Positions 47,280 to 60,120 are shown, counted from the first letter of the stretch. The stretch: 64,000 bases of DNA from Isoetes taiwanensis (GCA_021234155.1 JAJEKV010000042.1:979864-1043863), one strand, 5' to 3'. The notes: generated by a model from the sequence alone, not told the origin. Made by a program: numbers and translations.

Positions 47280-47850
47280 GAGGTCCGGCTTTGGCAAACC
47301 CCGATTTATCGGTTCGTGAGCCCCTTTGTGGCGCTTATACGTGGTCGAGGTCTACCTTGGGTTTTGATGCGGTGATGAGGGATGGGGTGGTTGGCTTTCC
47401 GCGTCCGGGTTACGAACTTCTTTCTTTTTACGGGGACTTCTCGGCGGATGCCGCCTCAATCATCCACTTGGCGTGAACTTTTTGCTCTTTTCCGGATCCT
47501 GCGGCGGTGTGTCTCGTTGCTAACTAACTCACGGGTGATAGCTTCGTGGGGACAATCGAGAATGTGTTCTTTTTATTGCGAGAATGGCGGTTCGCGATCT
47601 CATTCTTCATTTTTGCTTTGTTGGAAGTACTAATTTTTGCTATCGGCACCATATTGATTGGATCGGTTTGGGTTCCACGCTTGGAGAATGAGTGGGCTGA
47701 TTATCTTTCCAAGATCCGGGCCTTTGACGAATTTTCTCTGTCTCCTTCAGTTTTTTGCCTCTTGGATGAGCGTTGGGGACCTCATCATGTGGATCGCTTT
47801 GCTAGCCCTTCCAACACCCTCTGCCAGTTTTCAACACCAAGGATTATTAC
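47280..47850 (+). pseudogene. DIRS element RNase H and linker
   Basis: SSTWRELFALFRILRR is the WRE box of RNase H in this order. ENEWADYLSKIRAFDEFSL is the ADxLSR box, followed by RWGPHHVDRFASPSN, the conserved WGPHTVDLFAS segment. Frames change between boxes. Confidence 0.75.
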
Positions 47851-48335
47851 CCTCGTCCGGATCGCTTTTTTGGCGCCTTTTCTTATATGACCGGCATTTG
47901 TTCAACAACTCTTTGCTTTTCCTCCACCTTCCTTGGTTCCAGGGTTTTGCATCATGCTCGCATTTGCAGGGCTCGCCTTACACTTCTTGTTTTCTCATGG
48001 CCTTCTGCCCCTTGGTGGCCACTGCTTGCTGTTGACTCCTCCACTTGGCAATCTTTTGTTCGAGACGCAGTTTTCTTTCATGAATTTTCCCATGCCTTAC
48101 TCCCATCACCTTCTTCCCGCCTTGCGGGTTTCCGTCGTCATACGGCTTTGTTTGCCTTACGTTGTGATTTTTCTGATACTTAAAATTGTCTTTTCTCACG
48201 TCATTCTTCTGGTCCGACGTGATTCTTCTTACGAGTTTTTATCTTTATCGTAATATAAGGTTGTTCTTCAGTTGTTTGTTCGCTTGTGTTTGGCTTCTGG
48301 GTTGTTGGTCGGTTTGGTATGGCTTAGAGTAGTAC

Positions 48336-49360
48336 ATGGTGATGTTATCCTGTTTTTTGTTAGCTGATATTAACACTTGTTTATCCCCTTGTTCCAGATA
48401 TCTTGCCTTTTCTGACGGTCCCTCTTTGCCCTTCTTTGCCTCGGCTATGGCATCTGTCCTCCACTCCCGCAAGCCCCTCGACCTTGCTTTCGGTTATTCT
48501 TCCGCTTTGGCTACAATTTTAAATCGTTGGTGTCATTCTCAGCAGCTTACGTCCTTGCCTGCTTCCTCTTTGCATGTTGCTGCATTCTTTTCCTCCTTGA
48601 TTTCCACCCATCGTAGTCCTACTTCTATAGGGATTGCGTCTGCCGCAATTACCTTCTTTCATAGCTTGGTCAACCTCCCATCTCCTTGTTCGGCCCCCCT
48701 TCCTGCTTTGGTCCGCCAAGCCGCTCCTCGTACCCACACTTCTTCACGGCGGCATTTACCTCTTACCGCGTCTCACGTCCGCCAGGTCATCTCCCTTCTC
48801 GCCCCCGCAAGAGCCGATTGGCGCAGCCTCATGAAAGCATGCCTTGTCACTATCTGCTTTGCTGGTTTTCTCCGCATCTCTGAGGCGTTGCACTTGAATT
48901 GGCGCGACCTATCTTTTTTCCCCGACTACGTCCAGTTGCATATCCGCAGGTCTAAGTGCGACCAGTCTGCCGCTGGCCAGGAGGTCCTCATAGCCCGCAC
49001 ATTCTCCCCCTTTTGCCCGGTCATGTTATTGCAGCGTCTATTGTCCCTTTCTTTGTTTTCGCACCCTCGACCCACGAGGGAGGTCCTCTCTTTCGCTCAT
49101 CCTTGTCCTCCTTGGCGCCCTTTGTCTTATCTTTGCACTTTGTTCTTGGTGGTTTGAGGCCCTGCGTCTTATCGGTTTGGAGCCTCGCGATTTTGGCACC
49201 CATGCGGTGGTAGAGGCGGTGCCACCACCATTTCTGCGCCGCGTCTGTCCCCGACATTGTCCGCTCTCATGGGCGTTGGCGCTCTGCTGCTTCCCACTCA
49301 CGCTACATTCTACCCGATATTCAGGGGGCGTCTCCTTTGTTTCGCCATCGGGTCTTTGAG
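48336..49360 (+). pseudogene. DIRS element tyrosine recombinase
   Basis: An open frame to 49157 carries CLVTICFAGFLRISEALHL with the first catalytic Arg and VQLHIRRSKCDQSAAGQEV with the catalytic Lys. The C-terminal part continues in shifted frames: FGTHA and GRGGATTIS (HxxR box, damaged), VRSHGRWRSAASHSRYILPD with the H/W and the nucleophile Tyr. It would cut and join the circular element DNA. At least two single-base breaks near 49215-49250 disable it. Confidence 0.85.
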
Positions 49361-49378
49361 GTAGGTTCCTCTTCTTTC

Positions 49379-49415
49379 GGCCACTTGTGTGTAGATCGGG
49401 ACCCATCCTAGGAAT
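49379..49415 (+). repeat. B1 split direct repeat
   Basis: It matches B2 (50167-50203) over 37 bp with one difference. It directly precedes A2, as expected for the B1-A2 joint. Confidence 0.88.
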
Positions 49416-49420
49416 ACCCG

Positions 49421-49569
49421 CGGTTCTATTGCGATAGCAATAGAACCGTCATTCCTGGATGGGGGCGCATCTCCTCGCCCTCCTACTTATAGATCAGGTT
49501 TTCCACATTATTGGCCATCGGCGTTCTCTTGGGCTTTGCTTTGGTCGCTTGCACCTCTACCTAGCTTCC
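49421..49569 (+). repeat. A2 split direct repeat
   Basis: Second copy of A1, with the same 12-bp inverted repeat at 49421-49448. It is followed by about 600 bp of element-internal sequence up to B2, with an unrecognised ORF (49536-49904). Confidence 0.9.
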
Positions 49570-50166
49570 GCCCTTCCCCAGCTTTTTGTCCTTCATTGGA
49601 TGAGAGTGCGTTTTCACTTGTTCGGTTGGGTTCCTTAGGTTTGTTGGGGTCCTTGGGGCATGTGTATAGATATTTTTCTTCTTCTCTCGGCGTGGCGATG
49701 TTGCCTCGAGGCGGTACCAACCAAGCCGATCCTAGTAATGTTTTAGGTTGGTGCATCAGTAGCTTTCTCGGCGTAGCCCCGTGGCTTCGAGATTGTTTTT
49801 TCTCTCTGTCTTCAGGGCGTCGTTCCTCGCCTACTATGGAACTTCTAACGACTAATGGGTTCTCTCTTTCCAGATTCTCTCCCTCTAATTCGTCTTTTCG
49901 GTGACAGGGTATGCAGTCCACGGACGCTCCTCAACTCAGGGGGGCAACGTTCACGTCGGCTCCACAACAAGCAATTTGCACTCGATGGGGACGCATTTTT
50001 CGGCTTTGGCCAGACTCCTTGGACTCAAATCGAACTTGACAGATTACATGCTCTCGAGGATTGTCTATATTTCGGGGCATATAGTATTAAGCATTGTTTC
50101 ATCCACCGTACGGGGGCTCTTTGTACTCAAAATTTTTCCAAAGCTCAATGAGAACACCACTTCACT

Positions 50167-50203
50167 GGCCACTTGTGTGTAGATCAGGACCCATCCTAGG
50201 AAT
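50167..50203 (+). repeat. B2 split direct repeat (right end of the element)
   Basis: Second copy of B1, ending in CATCCTAGGAAT. Flanking host sequence GCATGCAAG follows. Confidence 0.88.
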
Positions 50204-51850
50204 GCATGCAAGCTATTCTATCCAAAAAAACCTGCAAGAAAACCAAACGCCATTGCACTTCATTTTCCTGTGCAACTGCACATCCAAAATGCTTCCTCAT
50301 TTATCCTACAGCTAACCTGCATTTTTTTGCAGCCAAGTAAGCATGCCACATCTTCCCTAACATGCCACATCCTTCCCATAAACTTTACCGTTAAACTCAG
50401 AGAGCTTCCATCATCGATACATCTATCTACAGCCGAACTAGTTGCAGTAGCACCAACAGCCACAAAACCTATGATTTCATGCTGCCCTATTCTCTGATTT
50501 CATTCATGCCATGTAGGACCAACAATACAGCATACTAACAGCCCCTATATCAAGCTAAGCTATCTTATCTAACAGCCAAAGAACTAGAGCACTATCATAC
50601 CATCTATTTAGGCACAAGCAAGTCACATAATAACGTACCAGCACTTCTTCACCATAAGCAAATTATACAACGACAACAGCTTAGCCACAATACATTCAAG
50701 GCCACCTCAAAGAAAAAGAGACATCCATGCCATACTAACCTAGCCCCTGATCAACACAATGATGCATGTAGCATGCATGTAGCAGCAACTAACTCAGCAA
50801 GCCAAGCCTCAACTATAAAGCATGCAAATCTGAAACTAGGCATGTTCTGACCACTGCAACCTATACCTCAGCTACCCTGGATTATTTATTATCATTTTCC
50901 AACCACATGGATCTTGTTCAGACTAGATCCTTATTTCCTACAAAATTAGTTTCTATAATACATAGTCTAGTTAATCCAAGTTAACCCAGACTAAGCCAAA
51001 GTATTGTATGCCCTGTAGATTATTCCGCCTCCTTAACCAACACCGTATGAACTACAAAAATTAAGCAATATTTTTGCAATCCTATGCTTTCAATTTCAAT
51101 TTGCCCCTGTTATAGCAACACCTACAGCCCATGTACTCCTAGCAACTAAATCTAGCACAACATCAAGACATCATTGCTGTAGCAGACCCTAAAACTGACT
51201 TGAAACCTAGCATGAATACATGAATGAATAGCTACCATATTCATGCATGAAAACTTCAAATTCGTCCTCAACAGCCAGCCAAAATCTTTCAAACACGAAG
51301 GACTTCCAATCCACTATCCTCATATTTAACCTGTTATTGCCTTAGACCATAGAGGTTGCAGCTATAACACATGCAAACAATAGTGTCACTGTGAACCCTT
51401 GGAGAACAGTAATTTAGGGTCTATGTTTATATGAGTATATTGGACCCATCATACGAGCCTCTCCAATGTCTATTGGTGAAGCGTTTGGCATTATATCTTC
51501 TTGGCAGAAAAGCAGTCATATTTAATGCAGGTTACTACTACGAACAATATTGTTTGAGATCATCAGAAACTTTATAAGCGCAATCAGCAATGAATGACAC
51601 AATGAGTGGCAGAAGCAACCAGCATTGGGAATAATGAGCAATAATTGTATCAAAGTGTTCACAGAATGATGCTTCACAGACAAATCTTTGCTGTATAGCA
51701 TGTATAGCAGTGCCAAAGCAGTGCAACTTGTTGGGAAGATTTGTTGACTTTTGAGGGGCAAACGTTTGATACATACTGCACTGCACTGCACTTGATAGAA
51801 CATGTCAAAGAGGCATTCACGGTTATGGGCCACAAAGTACACATTTAAGC
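50204..51850. other. Non-coding stretch
   Basis: AT-rich with many short words but no gene, tandem array or RNA gene that I can support. Antisense ORFs at 51522-51842 show no known domain. Confidence 0.4.
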
Positions 51851-51859
51851 CTTGAGCAC

Positions 51860-52790
51860 ATGGAAATGTCCAGCAAACCCGTACCTAGAAGACAGCCTAG
51901 TAGAAGTGTCACCACCAGGGCTTCTAAGACAAATGAGTATGAGCCAGACCCTTGGGATAATTTTGCGGAAGGGAAGAGAGAATCAGCTATCAATGGGAGC
52001 ATACACGAGATAGCTGGAGGCAAGAGGAATATTGAAGGCCCCAGAGATTTGCAGTCACAAAATAGATTAAATTTTTATGATGCAAATTCAAAAGAGTCAA
52101 CTGGTTATGAGGAGAAGGAAATTCTTGATTCTGAGAATGTTAATACTGCTAGAACCCACATAGCATCTAATGTCAGCACACTAAATGGTGGAGGAATGAA
52201 TAAAAAGAACGATGATATAAGTAACCTGTCACGTGTTGTTATCTGTGGAAGATGAGAAGGTCATGAACAGCCAGAAGCGGGATAGTAATACACTGCAGCT
52301 AAGGTCAAGTTTGGTAAAACGTTACAGTGATGAAGCTAAGGAGAAGGAAAACAGGAGCATGAGCAAATTTCGAAGTGGTAGATCTATAAATATTACACAA
52401 GGGAAAACTGGCCAGAATATCTCAAATTTAAAAGGAGAAGAGTTTGAGAAACTTTTGGAAGAAGGTGATTCTCTCCTTAATGAGGGAGAGCAAGCATTGA
52501 GTGGGAAGCTTGAAGCAGGTCTTGCAGAATTCTTCATGCAGGATCAAGGAGATTGCAGAACAGAAAGTATTGTTGTTAAGACATGCAGCATATAGCAACA
52601 ACAACAGACTCGATTTGCTGCCAATCACTACAGGCTCTAATGGAGGAACGCTTGAAGTTTGCAACTGAGACTTTGTATGCAGCAAATGCATCGAACATGA
52701 GTTTTAATTTCAGTTATCAGCACAAAGGAGACAAAATACCACAATTGGGCACATTCAAATCCTACTCCAGTATCTATATGCTCTTCATCT
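51860..52790 (+). pseudogene. Unrecognised gene relic without introns
   Basis: Frames 51860-52255 and 52233-52595 read as one protein with a 1-base break near 52235. A further shift near 52545 leads to EQKVLLLRHAAYSNNNRLDL and then a stop. The product begins with VPRRQPSRSVTTRASKTNEY and EPDPWDNFAEGKRES and later has FEKLLEEGDSLLNEGEQALS. I do not recognise the family. The compact intronless reading with breaks suggests a processed or decayed gene. Confidence 0.45.
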
Positions 52791-54157
52791 GATCTATTAG
52801 GATTTGTAAGATATTAACCTGATTGTTTTCGCCTCCAGTTCCAACATTTTGCCATTGCTGCTTTGTAGAATTTCCTTGACGTTTTCTAAAACCTTGCACT
52901 AGCCCAACATGCAAAACTAAAATCTGTAACAATTATGAAGAAGTGTAAATATACCATATATAAGGAATATACAAATATATCTAAAGAGTACAACAGGAAA
53001 ATGGAGGTAAAATTTTGATGCTTTCTTCAGAAAGAAAAATTTAACTTTGCTTTTTTCTAACAAGAAATTCATAGATAGCATACAAATATGCATTGATGAA
53101 ACAAAATAGAAAAGTCCACTATACAAAAATGCACTGATGAAATACAATTAGAAAAATATAGGATGAATACAACACCTTACTTTTGTTCTAGACTTGATGC
53201 TGCATTATATGGTAAATTAGCTTCCAGCAATTTCACTGAAATAAATGCAACAAATGTAAAGTATACTTAAAGTGAAAACATTCACAAATAAAAGAATAGA
53301 ATAGAATAGGTTTTTAGCGTCCTCGGAGACCAAAAGTGAAAACATTCACAAATAAAAGAATAGAATAGAATAGGTTTTTAGCGTCCTCGGAGACCAATTG
53401 GCCTCGGAGAAAACTGATTAAATGTGACCTTCAAGATGTGAATAAAACTAGCACATTTCCTGACCTAGATCACACTAAACCTGTACAATTTGATCCTTTC
53501 ACAGGCGTGTTTGACACTCTGAAAAAGCTAGCCCACCTTTATTTCAAATAAGATTCTGCCGTTGTGACAAATTATCCGTCATACAAGTCCAAAAGCTGGA
53601 CTTCTGCAGCCAAGAACTCGGACTTTTGGGTAATGCCATGATGTCATTTCTGATCTTATAGTTCTGAAATGCTTGCCGTAAACATCCTTGGAACTGTAAG
53701 ATGGAACTTATACTATTGGATTTCTATCTGACAGTGCACAGTATTCGCTTGCTTAATGCCAAAATTGTTTAGTACCAATTATTGGCAACAGAGATTGATG
53801 AGTATTCGACTTGCAGCCATAAAATGAATCAACAATCATATTTAGTGGTTCCAGTACGCACCTTTAATAGGCTTGCAACGGATTCAGAAATTTTGGGCTG
53901 AGAGGCATAGAATTTTGGCTGCAAGGGATTCAGAATTTTGAGCCGAGAGCCAGAGGATTTCAACTGCCTAGCGTTTTCGGTAGCTTGCTTTTTTTTTCCT
54001 CTAGGTTTTTCGATAGCTTGCCTATGTTTTTCGCGCTCAATTTGCAAAGTTTCAGGCGAGAACCTCTGAGAGAGGCTGCATTAATTTTCCCATTCATTTA
54101 ATATTCATTTAATGTAGTGTTTGGTGCCATTAAATGCACGAATATTAACTCCAAAAA
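52791..54157. other. Non-coding stretch with two LINE-like tails
   Basis: No gene is supported. A minus-strand element tail is duplicated here (see 53296-53410). The Lys-rich ORF at 53829-54047 has no known domain. Confidence 0.4.
53296..53410 (-). repeat. Duplicated short LINE/SINE 3' tail
   Basis: Twice in tandem (about 65 bp apart), AATAGAATAGAATAGG is followed by TTTTTAGCGTCCTCGGAGAC. On the minus strand this is a GTCTCCGAGGACGCTAAAAA end followed by a (TATTC)n tail. The same end occurs at 58817-58860 and in related form at 62830-62872. Confidence 0.6.
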
Positions 54158-56478
54158 ATGCCACGCAATACTGGTATAAAAACTATAGCACCTCCTCTAC
54201 TATTGGCTTATTCTACATGCCCACGTGGAATTTCAAGGGTTTTTTATTGGGATATTTTGAGATCCCAAAAAAACTCTAATGTATCCGTCAGGGCACCTTA
54301 TCATTTTCTTCAACATATAACTAACAACATTCTAATCCCAAGTTCCACCTGTTGATTTGGCCTACTACAAAAAACCCGTCGAAGTATAGCGGCGGCAACG
54401 CCGCCGCATTACCATCTTGTATAATATAAGATAAGATAAGATTATCAAGCTTATTGTTCTTTCTCGACATTTTGGGCCTTGATCGTTAATATTTAATAGG
54501 AATTCACTGGGCTTTCTTGACTTGATACTCTCATCCTTAAACTTCTTTTGTTCCACTTGAGAGGATGGTCGGTCTAATATCCCTATGTGTTGTAACCATG
54601 TTACTGTGATCCTCCCAGAATCTATACGATGTTCCCATCGTACAAATACGGGAATTCCCCTCCCATGGCGACTACATCACCATGGTCGAGCCCTCCGTCA
54701 TACTCGGACCACTTGGGATGGCCAAGTGTCCGGGCGAGGAACATGGAGGTGTCATTCGTCCCACGTCCTCTATGGGAATCCTATACAACGGAAGCGACAT
54801 ACATGTTAGCATATATCAACCATGCTCAAAATAGTATACCACCACGAAGGGTGGCCCATCCATTATCATCAACGAAATGACACTACAAGCATAATTAACA
54901 CAAGTAACACACGATGACAAGGGCGCTACCCTGGGCTCAGACTCCATGGGGTCAACTGACAGTCAGGGCCTCAAGGTGTCAGCAGACGGAAGTATAACAT
55001 GGCGTTGGCTACGGTAGTCCACTCCATCCGCCTCTCATGTGCACACTTTGCAGATAGGCTGAAACAGGCTATGGCGTGATTATAGCCTTTCAGAGACGCA
55101 ATCTCGGGGAATTACCCTATGAGACTACTTTGGGTTACATCTCCCTGGTCCGATGAGGCAGGTCAGAGAAGTGTCTCCGCCCCGAATATAATGGATCCCT
55201 GGGTGTGCTAGAGAATACGTGCCACTAGGTGCACACGCAGCCTTATCCGACTTGAACCCCCCAAAATCCATGGACCGCCAAGAGCGCCCATCAAGCCCAG
55301 GCACGTTTCTTGCGATCCTTCATTCGGTACTCAACCCACTTACGACACCATAGACCAAACTTCTGTATAACCATAATGTATAATTATTCCATTTACTTGT
55401 CTGTTTGGGCATTATGCCAAATGTAACCTTACGTCTATCTTAATATCAATCACTTTTGTATCAAGGGATTTGTGGCCAATCATGTGACATGTTGTGTCAT
55501 TTATATTTTAGACGGTGCATGTCCCCCTCCGTGGGCGACACCAGTGCAACCTGGTCGTCTTACGCCAGTGCAGGAACCCATTCTTATGAAGCGCCAACTC
55601 ACGGAGCTTCAAGCATATGTGTTGCATCCCAATCCACCACCGGCACCCCAAGAATATGGGCCTGAGGTTGCTGTTTTGCCAAACCAGCAGCGACTGCCAC
55701 CTGCACCAGTACCTACTCCAGTTATAGCCAGCCGCTCAAAGCGTACACGGAGCAGCTCATCGTCTGATGCCACTTCTAAGTCCTCCGAATCATTAGAGTT
55801 TTCTAAGTCAGAGGGTGACATTAGAGATAATATGGGGTCTCCAAAGGGCTCCGCAAGAAAATATAAAATGTTATTATTGTATTTTTTTTGTAAAATATAA
55901 TATGAAGGCTTTAGTCAATTTGACATTAATATGCCAAATTCAGGAAAATCTCTCTATATATATTTTATAGTAGGTATTGAAATATATGAAGATGCCACAC
56001 GTTTGAAGGCTTCGTATTAAATGTGAAGATATTTGCCACATGTTTGAAGGCTTTGCATTAAATTAGGTGTATATTATGGATCCACGTTTTGAGTCTTGAG
56101 ATAAAAGACACATTTGATGATCCACATAGAATTAAATTCGGGATTGGTACTCGGCTATTACAATTTACCTTATGATCAGAAGGGGTCCTAGTAAGACTCC
56201 ATTGGATTTATGCATGGATCAGAAGGGATCCGAGTAAGACTCCATCGAATGGACTTCATGATAGCATATCATGGTCCATCTCCAAGGAAACGGAAAGCAA
56301 GTGTAAGTGTATCGGTGGGTCTTATTCAAGCAGATGCCGAATCACAGAGATCTTCGCTGACTAAATAATTGTAACAGAATGGGTGCTTCTATTGCAATGA
56401 ATAAGAAATTCATTTTCTTCATTTATCTTTATGATCTATTGTATATTGTCTCATGCACTTATACATTACTGCAGAAAC
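54158..56478. other. Unassigned stretch with short ORFs
   Basis: ORFs at 54629-54880 and 55472-55900 are Pro- and Ser-rich (the second has RSKRTRSSSSSDATSK) and may be exons of a decayed gene, but no family is recognised. At 54361-54410 there is a GCGGCGGCAACGCCGCCGC hairpin. A ~47-bp unit with AAGACTCCAT is repeated twice at 56166-56250. The part 54900-55440 contains nothing I can name. Confidence 0.3.
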
Positions 56479-58807
56479 CACTACAAGAAAATGGGGCCTC
56501 TAGTGTCTAGTATATTGGCAAAAATTTTGACACTAACCTTCAATATTTCTAAAATGGTCAAAATCCCGACACTATACTAGACGTCATCATTGGTCACTGG
56601 GGTGACCACCATTCAGTCAAGATTGTTACAAAAAAAGTTGGACACTAATAGAGTTTCCAACAAGCTTGCAACTTGTACTGTGACAAATTAGCATCACATA
56701 TAATAGCAGTTTAGTGTCAAGAATATCAACAAGCATTTTGTTGAATTCCACAACAGTTTATGACAAGCTTACATCAAGTTTTATGATTTGTGCCAAAACT
56801 ACAAATATATAGTGACAAGCTTTGAATTATATATTGTGTCAAAATTACACCAAGGTAATAGAACACTTACAACAGCACCAGTTGTGTAATAGTATCAACT
56901 TAGCAACAAAACTTTGTGAAGAATTAACAAGCACCATTCTCAAGATAGTGACAATCTAGCACCAAAACATTGTCAAGAAAATACCAATACAAACTAATTG
57001 CACCTTACAACAATAAAATTTCAAAAATGGGAAAAGTAATAACTTTGATAATTGAAGACAAAATAACCAATTTCATTATCTAATAAGAATTGGAATACAA
57101 CAAAGAAATTGAGCATTCACTTCATGCTTCTCATAATACATTTCAAATGTGCCAACGACCTCTAACGTCAAGTACAAAAGTTCAGTCCTCTTGACTTTCA
57201 AAGTCATCTATATTTGTTCAAGTTCGTTTCTTTTGCCTTCATGATTGTCCTCCTCCTAAATAGTTCGATATAGAAATTAGCTCTGATTGAAGGAATTCAA
57301 TGCAATGAAAAATGCTTTAAAACGTATGAAACAATAAAACTTCATACCCGTTCTTTATAGCAAATGTTCTGCATGTAGAATATACAAAATCTAAGGTTAA
57401 TTTGCATTGAAAGAAACCACAGATATCACATGAAATATACATACTGTATTCATAACTTCTTTCTCCTTCTTCGATTTCATCTCAAAGATGATACCTAGGG
57501 TTGTCCATTAACATAGTCCAAGGCTTTAAGCTCATTTAAAACTAGAATAATAAATTCTGAGAAATGAACATTTGGCTGCAACAAAAATTGAAGCATTTAA
57601 AGCTGCGATATCAACTGCAATAGTCATGTCTGCCCTGCATATTATTACATCATATTGAGGGAGATATGATAGGTACTGCCCTGCATATTATTAGATCATA
57701 AGTTTATGAGTTTATAAGAATTTTGCTTTACTAGCTTATTTCTTTGCAATTCTCTGAGGATTTTACGGGAGGTTCTCCATCTGCTTGCATCTATATGGCA
57801 AAATGGTGCAGAATACTTGGCCATAATAGTACACCTTAGAAATAAACCTGGATTTTGAAAGCTTGTTACGTCTTGCATATTATATTGATGCCAATGGTAG
57901 GGAGCATTTAGATATAGATGGAGACAATCATGCAGCAAGCCCACAAGTATGCTTGCCAAGCATTTTCACTGCAGATTATGGCAATGATATTCTTTTGCAT
58001 CGTTTTATTCATACACTATATATAAATTCTATATGGAATAAGGATTATGGTTCACTCTAAATCGTACAGGAGTGGAATGAAAAGTCAGAGCTCAAAAACT
58101 CTGCACAAATCTGAATGTTTTCTATAAAACAAGCCATGTGCATTGTTTAAAGGTTCATGGTGACACAAGAAATAAAAAATGTACACCAGCTAAAGAATTA
58201 GCAGGAATCAGAAATGTCCATCAGCTAAGAATTTGTGAAGCAGCTAAGGATTTAATACAACAGCTAATTTATAAATGCAGTGGCTAAAGAATTTATACAA
58301 CAGCTAATTCATGAGTGTACAGCAGCTAAAGTGGTGTATTTCAAAGGAAGACAGTGTATTTCAGTGCATGGCACTGATTTAAAGCAAAATCAACCTTTTT
58401 GGGCACAAAGACTTTTGCGATCATCTTCCTTCTCCATGCTTCATACCCGCCTTTCTCGCTATAATTTCCTTCGTTAGCATGGACCCCCAATCAGTGCTCA
58501 AATTTGAAGGCTACCCATAATTTTCTTATGACAGGCAAAAAAAATTTACGCCTTTCGCATGACAGGAAGTCTTTCAATTTTAACCTTTCAAATGCAAGAC
58601 AAAAATTCCAAATGACAAAAACTATTTCTTATGTAAAAAAAAAAAAAGAACAAATTATAAAGTCTATTATAAACTCGTAATAATATAACCAAGCTTTTAA
58701 TGTACATCAACAATAGGTATATTCTACTGTACACTTCTATAATTTCTATGGTCTCCTAAAGAACTATGTCGGGCTGCTGCTGCGTTTGAGAGCCTGAGCT
58801 TGCAACT

Positions 58808-58860
58808 ATGCTATTAGAATAGAATAGAATAGATTTTTTAGCGTCCACGGAGACCAATTG
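58808..58860 (-). repeat. LINE/SINE 3' tail
   Basis: On the minus strand, CCAATTGGTCTCCGTGGACG then CTAAAAAATC and a (TATTC)n tail. It follows the structured motif, so both belong to one retroelement copy running from about 59.0 to 58.81 kb. Confidence 0.6.
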
Positions 58861-58888
58861 GCCTATGGGACCCAAACAAAAAAGAGAG

Positions 58889-58973
58889 CAGCAAGCGTAT
58901 TACTGACAGGATTAAAAAATCCCCGCCCCAAAGGTTTTTCGAGGGAAAAACCTTAGCAGTAATAAGTATGCTG
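58889..58973 (-). other. Structured RNA-like motif, copy 3
   Basis: 17-nt arms (58889-58905 and 58957-58973) pair in 14 positions and enclose the hairpin AAGGTTTTT/AAAAACCTT with loop CCCTCG and a GGGGCGGGGATT..AATCC element (minus strand). Arms differ in sequence from copy 1 but keep the pairing. Confidence 0.5.
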
Positions 58974-59460
58974 GCACGCTGTACAATTGTATAGGACAGT
59001 TCAATATCGTCCCGGAGGACACAACTGAGTCCGTGCATCCATAACCTCCTGGATACTCTGCTCACCAATTGCTGCTCGTTGCCTCTGCTCTGTGCCCTGC
59101 TGCCAGAACTAAAGAAGAAAGATGGTGCGATCAAGAGCCAAATTAACCGGTACATCCAATGATTTTTGCACATGCATTCTTCAGATTATCAAAGAAGATT
59201 TGACAGAGCCAGCAAAAAGATCAAGGAAGGAAAGGATCCTTTCGTGACCAAGAGTGGTCCAGCTTGTATTTTCTGAAGTACTTGAAGGCAGTGGCACATC
59301 TTTTCGTGACCACAGACTGCTGAGTAATTTGCCATAGCAAAGCCTTTCTACCATCGCCAAACTGCCATGTCTTCTGCCTTTGCATGCCATAGCTTTCTCT
59401 TAATCCTCTGCTCTGAGATTCATATTTTCGCCAGCCATCTGTGACAAAAGCAGAACAAAA

Positions 59461-60120
59461 ATGAAAGAGAAGCCTATTTTGTCGCCATCTCTGCCACTAT
59501 GCTTCCACCCTCTGCCATTACATTTGCCAAGCCCTTTCCCTGTTTCATGCTTCACAGATCCGCCATGCCAATCTGCAAGAACCGATCAAGAAGCTATCTG
59601 TTTGCCGCCATACCCTGCCGTTGATTTTTTCTTTGCCCTCTTCTGGATGATAACAGCTGCCATTATTAGCCTTCTTCCATCCTCCTTTTTTGCCTTTTTG
59701 TTGCCACATTTTTTCTTTACCATATCCCATTCCATATGCTATATTTCACCTTTTTTTTATCCACCTTATTTTTTAGCAGGGTTGTCTAACCTAGATGCAC
59801 ACTTTGCTGCAATTCTAGCCATACCACGTGTCCTGCCATTTATTTCCATCTCAACCATAAATCTTTTAACTTTTGCATCCAACTGCCAGGAAAATTAGAA
59901 AAAGCCAAGAAAATTATCTTTATGCATCCTTCTTCAGGGCGGATCTTGAAGAGCAGGTGCGATGGCAGCGGCAAGAAAATAGGGGAGGCACGGCGCCTCA
60001 GATGGGCGATGGCGGCGGCCCTTGTAGTGTATATTCTCGTAAATTCCTATGCTGCAGCATCAGGTGATGGAGCTATGGAGCTATGGAGCAATTTTCCCTT
60101 TCGAGCACCTTTCGTCTAGC
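59461..60120 (+). other. Unplaced ORFs inside the CACTA-like element
   Basis: An ORF at 59461-59898 is hydrophobic. Another frame at 59922-60119 includes MAAALVVYILVNSYAAASG, which looks like a signal or membrane segment. Neither is recognised, and both may be captured exon pieces or chance. Confidence 0.25.

Larger units (their letters stand above)
42364..50203 (+). mobile_element. DIRS-order (PAT/Ngaro-like) tyrosine-recombinase retrotransposon
   Basis: A 7.8-kb element with split direct repeats in the order A1 (42364-42515), coding region, B1 (49379-49415), A2 (49421-49569), B2 (50167-50203). This arrangement is diagnostic of PAT/Ngaro-like members of the order. Coding order is gag with a CCHC zinc knuckle, reverse transcriptase, RNase H, and tyrosine recombinase. 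Such elements integrate by recombination of a circular DNA and make no target duplication, which agrees with the lack of one here. Frames are broken many times, so this copy is dead, but the repeats are still 90% or more alike. Base composition is C/T-rich on the plus strand and unlike the flanks. Confidence 0.88.

Noticed and set aside
42364-50203. LTR retrotransposon
   Set aside because: The repeats are split (A and B separated and permuted) and the integrating enzyme is a tyrosine recombinase, not a DDE integrase.
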